Assembly: GCA_963989385.1 (NCBI GenBank)
Contig: OZ022511.1
Coordinates: forward strand, 30,870,503-30,934,502
DNA length: 64,000 bases
Source of the DNA: Ctena decussata
Taxonomy: Eukaryota > Mollusca > Bivalvia > Lucinida > Lucinidae
Direction of reading: 5' to 3'
In this document: positions 22,130 through 30,218 of the stretch, piece by piece
Layout: the number at the start of each line of letters is the position of its first letter
Numbering within the stretch: the first letter of the stretch is position 1
Made by a program: the position numbers and the translations under genes
The notes under the pieces: model-generated
The model's input: the letters and a program-made list of their open reading frames with translations, nothing else
Databases searched by the model: none
What the model was told of the DNA's origin: nothing

Positions 22130-22475
22130 CAGGGGTGGATCCAGGAATTTTGGATAGGGGTTCAAATTAGCTGAGGAGCGACTGTAGCTTAGTGGATAAC
22201 ACTCCAGACTACCAATCCAGGGGTCGCAAGTTCGATCCCCCGCTTCTCCGGTCTTTCGGATGAGACTTTAAACCGAGGTCCCGTCTCCATATGACCTCGT
22301 TGTTGGTGGGACGTTAAACCCGAGTTCATTCACTCACTCACTCAAATTAGCTGAGGGGGGGTTCGATTTGCGCAGTTCGACCAATTTTTGCAGAAATTCC
22401 AAATGGAAATAAAATAATTTAGGCTGTAGAGGGGGTTCGTTTGAACCCCCCGAACCCCCTCTGGATCCGCCACTG
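22130..22475. mobile_element. miniature element with CAGnGG TIRs and ATGCA target duplication
   Basis: The left end CAGGGGTGGATCCAG and right end CTGGATCCGCCACTG are inverted repeats. ATGCA flanks both sides (22125-22129, 22476-22480). Uninterrupted repeat units at about 21530 and 21670 read GTGCATGCACTGATG, confirming a 5-bp duplication. The family is hAT-like by its CAG ends, though 5 bp is not the classic 8. A SINE is nested inside. Confidence 0.8.
22176..22341 (+). mobile_element. tRNA-derived SINE with 14-bp target duplication
   Basis: The head has TGTAGCTTAGTGGATAACAC and B-box AAGTTCGATCCCC, followed by TTCGGATGAGACTTTAAACC, GGTGGGACGTTAAACCCGAG and a TTCACTCACTCACTC tail. TCAAATTAGCTGAG flanks it on both sides (22162-22175 and 22342-22355), the signature of LINE-assisted retroposition. 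It is a different SINE family from that at 3608. Confidence 0.9.
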
Positions 22476-22819
22476 ATGCACTGATTCAGTGGTATTTACA
22501 ACCAGACTGGTGCATGCTGCCTCGTACTGTAGAAGTTTTAGTCAGCTCTTCACTTCAGAAGAATACGTATAACTACGGTGACCCTAACAAGGGTGGAACT
22601 CCTTAGTACAGGTTACAAGTCTGGGACCTTTGAAAAGAAAGATATGGGTTGTTTCTTTTAAATACCGGATTTTCATATTCCACAGATACATAGATATGGC
22701 TGTGTCAGGGAAAACTCTGTGTCACAGCAATTTTTATTAATTTTTACCTGTTTATGTGGATGTTTTTAACCATTTTGCTGACGTCACTTGCCTGTGATGC
22801 TTTATGCCCTGGGCAGTAA

Positions 22820-23105
22820 GGGACGAGTCATTTATTATCAGGTAGGGGGGGGGGGGCGGGTACATTTAGGGGGGGGTCGGAATTTTTTTGGTGATGTACT
22901 GAGGGGGGGGTCGGAAATCAAAAATCCTCAGAGCAGGGGGTCATATTTTTTATTAGGCATATCGTGGGGGGGGGGGGGGAGTATTCATTATTAAAAATGT
23001 CTTTTTCCATCAGTATTCATTATTAAAAATGTCTCAGCGTCTCAGCTTCTGGGGGCCTTTGCCCCCACCCCCATTACTTCTTAACTTTAAGACTCTTTTT
23101 TATAC
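22820..23105 (+). mobile_element. Harbinger-like element, 5' part only
   Basis: It starts GGGACGAGTCATTTATTATC after a TAA, and matches the left end of the complete copy at 37088-37973 through G-rich blocks, TCATATTTTTTATTAGGCAT and the TCTCAGCTTCTGGGGGCC region. Similarity stops near 23105, so this copy is truncated or its remainder lies elsewhere (see 29895). Long G runs may form quadruplexes. The ORFs at 22788-22994 and 23029-23232 are not genes. Confidence 0.75.
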
Positions 23106-23109
23106 CCCG

Positions 23110-23795
23110 ACACACGTTTGGCCTCTAGTTCCTTTACTATTTGGAGTATCCAGTGTCTATTCTAGGATGCGCGATTGCGGGATTCACGCTAATTTTTCTC
23201 ATATCCCGCATAATTTCAGACCGAATGCGTGACAGTCCCGCGTAAAAAATAAACAATGAAAACGTCCCAAAACAAAATATTTACTCTTGCCTCGCAGAAA
23301 ATATCGCTGTTTTTAATAAAACGGTATCAAGCCATCATTGCCGTAGTGTGGTAGTTACCTCCCCTAAACCTACGCAATGGCTGCGATTATAGGTGAGGCA
23401 CCCAGTAAATCCGACACACAATATTTTCTGTGCGGGCCACTGCGCATTCTCAACGCGCAGATTATAAAAATCGTCTGCTAGAAGTACAACACTGCAGACA
23501 AAACCGTGGTTTATCAATAAAGGGCCTTGTGAGAAAAATAGATATTCGTCTTGTTAGAACTTAGAAGAATCAGATTAGCACGGGTTACACTATGTGACCA
23601 TACCCTCCATTCTTTCGTAATAATTTTGTGGTGGGTTGCACAGGTTGGGTAACTCTACAATATTATTAAACCATTGATACCATGGCGTTAAGCCACTTTT
23701 TTCGCGTTGCGACCCGATTAACAGGTGTTGATACACTTCAGAGTTTTTTGGGAATAGATGTCAGTTGTTAAGTTATTTATGAGGTCTAATTAATC
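23110..23795. other. no recognisable feature
   Basis: Higher GC than surroundings but no gene family or repeat identified. ORF 23335-23517 (minus) has no recognisable family. Confidence 0.4.
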
Positions 23796-23797
23796 GG

Positions 23798-24023
23798 TAT
23801 AGTTTAAACTTTGATCTGCGATCTTATGAAGTGGAATGGAATGGACAATGTTCTCCACTTCATTCCATGGATTTGGGATGGCATTTAGTTGGTTTGTCCT
23901 CAAGGCGATAAATTCCGTTCAGTACGAGTAACACCCCAAGCTCTGGGGACATACTGTAGCCTCTGACTGTAGCCATTGGAATGTTGATTATCTCATCCAT
24001 TCCATTCCATGTTTTAAACTATG
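23798..24023. mobile_element. small inverted-repeat element
   Basis: ATAGTTTAAACTTTG and AAGTGGAATGGAATGGA at the left are mirrored by TCCATTCCATTCCATG and TTTTAAACTATG at the right. A further internal TCCACTTCATTCCATGG gives alternative pairings. Short non-autonomous element or foldback, no coding capacity. Confidence 0.6.
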
Positions 24024-24448
24024 CCCGGCTATCTTATGTAGCATGAATATTTTACGTTTCTATGGCAGTTAAGAAATATTAAATTCAAAACTATAATCAT
24101 TAATTAATTAAAATCAAAGCTACAAAACAGTTAAAAGTGCCAAAATTTTCTATCAGCTCAGTAAAATGAAACAAGATCAACCATGGATATATAAAAGAAA
24201 AGCACATTTCTCATGTTTTCAGTTCGTGTCCTAATATGATATCTCTCAGCGGTAATGCTAGTGAGTAGTGATAAAACTTGATTCTAAGAATACGGCAGTT
24301 ACGCGATAGCTGGAGAAATACCATCCGCGATGATGTTCGGTTTTCTTCGCTGGAGATTTATAAAATGTCTGATTACTGGGTGTATGACCTCAAATCTTGT
24401 TGTTCATATATGATAAGACTATCATTGCCGAAGTTGTTATCGCCAAGA

Positions 24449-24626
24449 TTTCAAGATTTTCAAGATTTTCTTTATCGACTAAATCTCCAACTAGAGTATT
24501 AGTCAAAACTTTTCAAATAATGAACACATACAACTGAGGAAAGTTGCAAACTTTGGCATTATAGCACTGTTAATCAATAGCGGAAGTATACTATCACATC
24601 TTTATGTCCTATTTACCTGATTGAGG
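24449..24626 (-). mobile_element. short 3' fragment of the neighbouring LINE
   Basis: The segment from TTTCAAGATTTTCAAGATTT to CTATTTACCTGATTGAG is nearly identical to 24810-24995, the 3' end of the long LINE. It ends exactly where the LINE reading frame would continue, so it is a severely 5'-truncated second insertion. The repeated TCAAGATTTT is the LINE's terminal short tandem repeat. Confidence 0.8.
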
Positions 24627-24977
24627 CTACAGCCACAACAATAGCCCCAAGCATAAATTTTGAAATCCCATAGTATACAACTTGTCCCTTTATAACTTTT
24701 AACTAGTATTGTCTTTATAATGTCACTTGCAAGTATCATATATGTTTTAAATTGCCACTAAATCAATTTAGAGATCACTTCGACCTGACTATTCACAATG
24801 TAGAGTCCCTTCTAGATTTCAAGATTTTTCAAGATTTTATTTATCGACCAGAACTCCAACTAGAGTACAAGTCATAACTTTTCAAATAATGAACACATAC
24901 AACTGAGGAAAGTTGCAAACTTTGGCATTATAGCACTGTTAATCAATAGCGGAAGTATACTATCACATCTTTATGTC

Positions 24978-27086
24978 CTATTTACCTGATTGAGCCACTT
25001 GGCTGAACCAAGTTAAATCTTTATCAGATTTATGCAGAGTATTACGTATACTCAATAACCATTTAGAGTGAAAAATGTCCTTCTCATGCAAAGCTAAAAG
25101 AATTTTATATAATTTGTATGATATTTTATCAGATTTACCATTTATTAACTTTTGCCAAAAACCAATCATTCTGGATTTAATTGCAATACTAATGGGATAC
25201 CTCCCAAGTTCTCCATATAAAATAGTATTTGGGGTAGTCTTTTTAGCTCTCAAAATTATTTTATAAAATTGAATGCATAACCTTTCCAGTATGTCACAGC
25301 TCTCAAACCCAGACACCTCTGAAGCATATAGTAAAACAGGTACAACTATACTATCAAATAACTGTAGTTGGATGTCTACAGATAAATATAATTTCCTACA
25401 TTTTCTAAGTACAGCAAACATTGATTTACGTGCCTGATCAGCTAGTCTTTGATTATGCCCCCTAAAGCGCCCATTGTATGAGAACTGTGCCCCCAGGTAT
25501 ACAAACTTATCACCAATTTCTAAAGCCTGGCCATTATACATAAAGACAATGTTTTGATTTTGCTTTCTATTAGAAAATATTGTGATTTTTGTTTTAGATG
25601 GATTTACTTCCAGATCCCAAGATTTACAATATAAGAACATAGCATTTAAAGCAGCCTGTAACTCCTGATCTGATTCAGCAAAAATAACTGTATCGTCAGC
25701 GTAAAGAAGAATGTATAGTCTAAGATAGACTTCAATATCATCATCACTTAAAAGATTCTTTGCCATGTCATTTACATTGGTCAGGCCATCATATGCATGG
25801 GAAATAAATTCCGTCAAATCGTTCAAAAATATGGAAAACAAAATTGGTGAAAGATTTTCGCCTTGCCTGACGCCGACATTACTAGAAAATGTTGCCGATT
25901 TTAAATGCCCTAATTTAACACACGATTTTGCATTTGCATACATATTATGAATGATTTTGAACATTTTGCCATCAATGTTATTTGACAGTAGTTTTTGCCA
26001 TAAATATGTTCGATTAATAGAATCGAATGCCTTCTTGTAGTCTATAAAAACGCAATATAGTTGCCTACCTCCACATAAATATAAATCAATTAAACATTTA
26101 AGATTAAAAATATGATCAATGGTGCTATAGTATTTTCGAAAGCCAGCTTGCTCTTCATTCAGGATATTCATATTTTTAAGGTATTGATTTAGTCTATCAT
26201 TCAAAACTGAAGTAAACAACTTGCCAAAACAGCTAAGAATAGTAATTCCCCTGTAATTATCAGGACTGGCTTTATCACCCTTATTCTTGTAAATAGGGGA
26301 GATAAATCCTAGAGACCATTCATCTGGGATAAAACCAGAGGCAAAAACAAGATTAAATAGCTTGGTAAATGCATGGAGCATCTTGGTTTTAGAAGTCTTT
26401 AAAAATTCATTCAAGATTAAATCAGCAGCACAAGCTTTATTTAACTTTAACTTGTTAATACTTTTAAGAACTTCCTGTTCAGTTATTTCTGCATTTAGCT
26501 CGAAATTATATTCAGAAACTCGTAATGGATTCACCTCCGGCTCTACACCAGTATTTTCAGTAGAAATTGTATTAAGTTTCCTAAAATGCTCCGCAAAAGC
26601 ATCCAGAGACACCTTCTGAATAGTTCTCGAGTTATTACTATCAGTTTTGTTAAGCAAGTTCCAGTAAGCCTTAGGATCTGAATTTTTAAGTGAGTGTAAT
26701 TTCTTTATGAAATCTTTTTTATATTCATTAAAATGTTTATTTAGACATTTTTTGTAAGCTTTGCTTGCCTCTTGTTTGAACTGAAAATTCTCGGCATTAT
26801 TGACCCTTCTTCTATGATTTTTAGTGCGCCTATATTGAAGACGGTGTCTACGACACTCATCATTAAACCACGGCTTCTTGACAGCTTTACGAGATACACG
26901 TTTTGGATTAATTGGACTCCTTGCAGTTTTATGTGAGATCATGCCCGCAGCATCTGCTGCGTTAAACAATAATGATGAGCACTCAGAAGCCAAAACTTCA
27001 ACATCTTCTTTAGTAACAGTATTTGCGGAGACCAAAGCAAGCTTTTCAACAAAGCCTTCAACATCATCTTCATTGAGGTTATGCAA
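24978..27086 (-). CDS. LINE ORF2, reverse transcriptase part
   Basis: A 702-aa reading frame for the polymerase of a non-LTR retrotransposon, which copies its own RNA at a nicked target. Visible RT motifs in order: DNYRGITILSCFGKLFTSVL, EEQAGFRKYYSTIDHIF, FIDYKKAFDSINR, GVRQGENLSPILFS, and the catalytic LLYADDTVIFAE. These are intact. The frame opens within a T7 run (about 27089-27095) that separates it from the endonuclease frame by one nucleotide, so this is the 3' half of a broken ORF2. An approximately 150-bp 3' UTR with AATCTTGAA repeats follows. The clade was not assigned. Confidence 0.93.
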   Translation of the reverse strand: MHNLNEDDVEGFVEKLALVSANTVTKEDVEVLASECSSLLFNAADAAGMISHKTARSPINPKRVSRKAVKKPWFNDECRRHRLQYRRTKNHRRRVNNAENFQFKQEASKAYKKCLNKHFNEYKKDFIKKLHSLKNSDPKAYWNLLNKTDSNNSRTIQKVSLDAFAEHFRKLNTISTENTGVEPEVNPLRVSEYNFELNAEITEQEVLKSINKLKLNKACAADLILNEFLKTSKTKMLHAFTKLFNLVFASGFIPDEWSLGFISPIYKNKGDKASPDNYRGITILSCFGKLFTSVLNDRLNQYLKNMNILNEEQAGFRKYYSTIDHIFNLKCLIDLYLCGGRQLYCVFIDYKKAFDSINRTYLWQKLLSNNIDGKMFKIIHNMYANAKSCVKLGHLKSATFSSNVGVRQGENLSPILFSIFLNDLTEFISHAYDGLTNVNDMAKNLLSDDDIEVYLRLYILLYADDTVIFAESDQELQAALNAMFLYCKSWDLEVNPSKTKITIFSNRKQNQNIVFMYNGQALEIGDKFVYLGAQFSYNGRFRGHNQRLADQARKSMFAVLRKCRKLYLSVDIQLQLFDSIVVPVLLYASEVSGFESCDILERLCIQFYKIILRAKKTTPNTILYGELGRYPISIAIKSRMIGFWQKLINGKSDKISYKLYKILLALHEKDIFHSKWLLSIRNTLHKSDKDLTWFSQVAQSGK

Positions 27087-28113
27087 AAAAAGTATTACTT
27101 AGTTCTGTTTTCCATGTTGCTTTAGTAATCAAAATATCTTCGTTATCAAAATTCTGACAAGATTCTGTTGCAGAACATTCTAAAGAAATATGAATACCAC
27201 TATGTGCATCGCTCACCAAGGGCTCAAAGGGTAAAATCTGAAACTCTTTCACAGAAGTGAATAATAATGGAGACATAATGGCATAATCAATAACGGAGGA
27301 ACCTTTGCAAGTTTTATTACCAAGAAACTTGTCACTACCCAACCGACCATTTGCAATGCACAAATTAAAAGATTTAAACACTTCTAATAAACGTTTTCCA
27401 TAGTTATTTGACTGTGTATCTGAATTATGTCTTTCAGTAGGAAAACCCAGAGCTCCAATGGAAATTTTAGCTAGTTCATCATTCGGATCATCACTGTGTA
27501 AAAACTGTTCTATATTTTCGTCATAGGTAACTAAATCACTTTGATTACCAGTTTGTGCATTAACATCACCTAGTAAACATATTTGAGTGTTTTTACTTTG
27601 ACTGAGTTCAAGTTTGTCAGATTCTAGGTTATCAAACATATTTATATCACTATAAATGCTGCCTTCCGGCGGAATGTAAGTAACACAAAATAAAACATTT
27701 GAACAAATTGAACAAGAAAACCAGTAGAAATTTTCACCGCTATTCTGAACCACCTTAATGGTGTCAAATAGACTGTCTCTGACCAAGACAGCAATCCCAC
27801 CCGATTTGGACCTGACATTACATCTAACCATGGTAGGGAGTAACTTGTATCCATTAATAGATATAGAGTCATAAATATCAAAATGTGTCTCTTGGATACA
27901 AACAATATCATAACTTGATATAAAGTTCTCAAAATCAGGATTTTCCTTTTTAGTATGTAAGCCCCCTACATTAATAGACAATATCCTTAGGGAATTATCA
28001 TCAGAAAAAATTACTGTTTCATCTTCAGAATAAATTTCTGTTGAGTCCAAATCAGACTGATCAGATCGATCAGCCTCACTGGGCTCAGTCACAGAAAAAG
28101 AATTCAGGTCCAA
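27079..28113 (-). CDS. LINE ORF2, apurinic-like endonuclease part
   Basis: A 344-aa frame with the exonuclease/endonuclease/phosphatase fold that nicks target DNA for LINE insertion. Motifs visible: LRILSINVGGL near residue 45, IVCIQETHFD, SGGIAVLV, CLLGDVNAQTG, a VIDYAI segment, and the catalytic SDAHSGI near the C-terminus. It ends just after entering the T7 tract, where a one-base slip links it to the RT frame (+1 direction). The ATG at 28113 lies about 50 nt below the likely ORF1 stop. A GDVN in place of the common GDFN is noted. Confidence 0.9.
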   Translation of the reverse strand: MDLNSFSVTEPSEADRSDQSDLDSTEIYSEDETVIFSDDNSLRILSINVGGLHTKKENPDFENFISSYDIVCIQETHFDIYDSISINGYKLLPTMVRCNVRSKSGGIAVLVRDSLFDTIKVVQNSGENFYWFSCSICSNVLFCVTYIPPEGSIYSDINMFDNLESDKLELSQSKNTQICLLGDVNAQTGNQSDLVTYDENIEQFLHSDDPNDELAKISIGALGFPTERHNSDTQSNNYGKRLLEVFKSFNLCIANGRLGSDKFLGNKTCKGSSVIDYAIMSPLLFTSVKEFQILPFEPLVSDAHSGIHISLECSATESCQNFDNEDILITKATWKTELSNTFFA

Positions 28114-28164
28114 AACAGGAGCGACCAGGTCATGATCAACATTTTTAGAACTTTCATCTCCTCT

Positions 28165-28832
28165 CTACATGTCAGGGTAACCAAACTGTGTAACATCAAC
28201 CGAATCTAGGCCAATCTTAAAAAGATGATCTGGGTTTTCCACTATGACGTTTTTCCCGGCAACACGATAATTTTTAAGGGACACACGGATGCGGCCCTCA
28301 CTGGTCCTGGTCTGTCAGTGTTCTCATGATTCTTAATGAACCGCAGGAGTTTGGAACGAGGTTGAGTTAAGTCCTCTTGGACAAAGACCCCCCTGAAAGG
28401 GCTTTCAGGTGCGCTCAATGGGGTCTTCTTAGCGTATAGTATGTCGTTTCGGACTCTCCTAGAATTGAGTCGAACGATGACAGCCATGGTAGGTCGTGCT
28501 GGGCCATGACTGGGCAATTTGTGGATGGCATTTATAACAGAGTCCTGGATTGTAACACCAAGAGCTGCACCGAGCTCAATAAATTTCTGCTGGATCTCTC
28601 CATCGTCACATGTGGGGAAGTTGAATAGACGAATGTTATCCCGTCTAGTATACTGCTCTAATTTGTCATGGTAATAGGCCAAATTTCTAATGTTAACCGA
28701 GTTCTTTTCAACATTTACTTGGATCTTATTGACAGTTTCATTTTGAGTTTTGCTGGCCACTACAAATGGGATTAGGATCGACACCAAGTTAATGACGGTC
28801 TTGTCATCTGAATTTATTTATTATGTCCATTA
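28165..28832 (-). pseudogene. LINE ORF1 (L1-like RNA-binding protein), frameshifted
   Basis: The open part (28242-28787) has a coiled-coil-like N-terminus, then YTRRDNIRLFNFP and a RPTMAVIVRLNSRRVRNDIL segment typical of the RRM/CTD of L1-type ORF1 proteins, which coat LINE RNA. Near 28270-28290 the conserved frame shifts by one and can be followed to a TAG at 28165-28167. Another single-base shift near the start separates it from an ATG at about 28832. It is therefore a decayed ORF1 immediately upstream of ORF2. Confidence 0.75.
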
Positions 28833-28834
28833 GA

Positions 28835-29890
28835 GTAGCTTCCCTTGACTTCACGGGTTCGATGAAATACAGGAACGAATTTCATTAGAGAGTGGGTAAG
28901 ATGCGTAACCCGCTGCCGCACCTACGTTACCATACCCGCGGTAGAAATTTATAAATCGCTGAAAAACTATGTATCAGCAAAATAATCACTGTAAACCCAT
29001 TGAAATACTTAGATATAAGACTAAAACCTTCAAATCAACTCAGAAAATATGTAACTGGAATGTGATAGGGATTTAGAACAGAAAAATCTATCTCAAACTG
29101 GGTGAAACAGGTCAGTTAAGATATTACTGTATAGTCTTGGACAGGAATAAATGTCTAATGTCTAAAGTCAGTTCAGATTGCTATATAGTCTTAGACAGGA
29201 ATAAATGTGTAAATGTCTTGCTTTATGAGCTAAATGTTTTCTGTCTGTCCGAAAATTGTCCCCCCTATTTTTTTGAAAATCCCCCCTATTTTTGAGATGG
29301 AGGGGGGAAAATCCCCCCTCATTTTCAGTTTCTAAAATAGACACTGAGTATCATGATAGAAGTGATTGTCCGAGAGTAGCAAAAGCTTTAATTACTGTGG
29401 AAATTTTGTCCTCAGGGGTTACCTGCCTTGCCCTGGGGCAATATACATGTATAAAATCATGAAAAAATCTGTCAAAATTCTGAGTTCAAAGCAGTTCTGA
29501 AATTTACAGCAAATGATCAGTATAATAAAAACCTTCCATGACGCTCAAATTTACCCTATAAGGGATTATCTGCCCCTGTCCCCACATACATAAAATCTTT
29601 AAAAAATCTATATAAAATCATAGTTTGAAGTAGCATGTCTGACACTTACAGCAAATGATCAGAATAGTAAAAGTTTCCAGCGTTTCTCAAAATCGATCCC
29701 ATAGGGATTATCTAACCCAGCCCTTGGGCTATGTACATGCATAAAATGTTGATAGAAAATCATAAGTTAATCAGATATTTTCTGAAACCTCAAACCTTGA
29801 ACTGCCTTCAGGTAATACAGTGAAAAAAAAACACACCAATAGCTCAGTAAAAAGTGGATGCAGTGGCGGGGTATCACACAGTCGTTTGCG
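28835..29890. other. no gene; C-rich/G-rich inverted motif
   Basis: ATTGTCCCCCCTATTTTTTT and AATCCCCCCTATTTTTG repeat at 29258-29295, then GGAGGGGGGAAAATCCCCCC. TATATAGTCTTGGACAGGAA/TATAGTCTTAGACAGGAA is a local duplication (29130-29210). Nothing coding. Confidence 0.45.
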
Positions 29891-30218
29891 ATGCTTTTAT
29901 TTTTAACTCTAAAACTTATACACTTTTCTTTGAAACACAAAACTTGGCCAAAAACAGATCTTTTCTTTGATTTGCTAGAAGACAGTATTTAATGCCTGCA
30001 TTTGTGATATCAGCTCTCCAGGTGGCTTTTTATCAGCAAAACTACTGTGGCTTCTGGGAGCACAGCCCCCAGACCCCCGCCCCAGCAGCCCCACAGTGGC
30101 CCAATTAATATTACTGTATTAAGCATTCGATAAAAGGGTTTCTGGATGGCCAAAAGCAGAAAAAAAGTGCAAGAAATGCTGACAAAGTTTAAACAGACCA
30201 TGATTAATTAACCTGTTA

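Larger units (their letters stand above)
21500..22640 (+). repeat. irregular tandem repeat hosting nested insertions
   Basis: GTGCATGCACTGATG, GAAGTTTCGATGTTCTGGG, AAAAGGGAGATATGGG and GTAGGTGACCTGGA recur at about 21525, 21650 and 22095, and in part near 22480-22640. The two uninterrupted units give the empty site for the MITE inserted at 22130-22475. Confidence 0.7.
24806..28832 (-). mobile_element. two-ORF LINE, near full length
   Basis: The order 5'-ORF1-ORF2(EN-RT)-3' on the minus strand makes one non-LTR retrotransposon. It ends at the short TCAAGATTTT repeat near 24810. The 5' boundary is not defined. At least three single-base frameshifts make it inactive as read, unless they are assembly errors in homopolymers. 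Confidence 0.85.

Noticed and set aside
22176..22255. Functional tRNA gene
   Set aside because: It is the head of a SINE with a 14-bp target duplication.
22788..22994. Gly-rich small protein
   Set aside because: Glycine codons come from G runs of the Harbinger-like element.
22820..30218. 22820-23105 and 29895-30218 as two halves of one Harbinger-like element split by the LINE region
   Set aside because: The breakpoints do not meet cleanly and the 7-kb interval contains several unrelated segments; possible but not supported.
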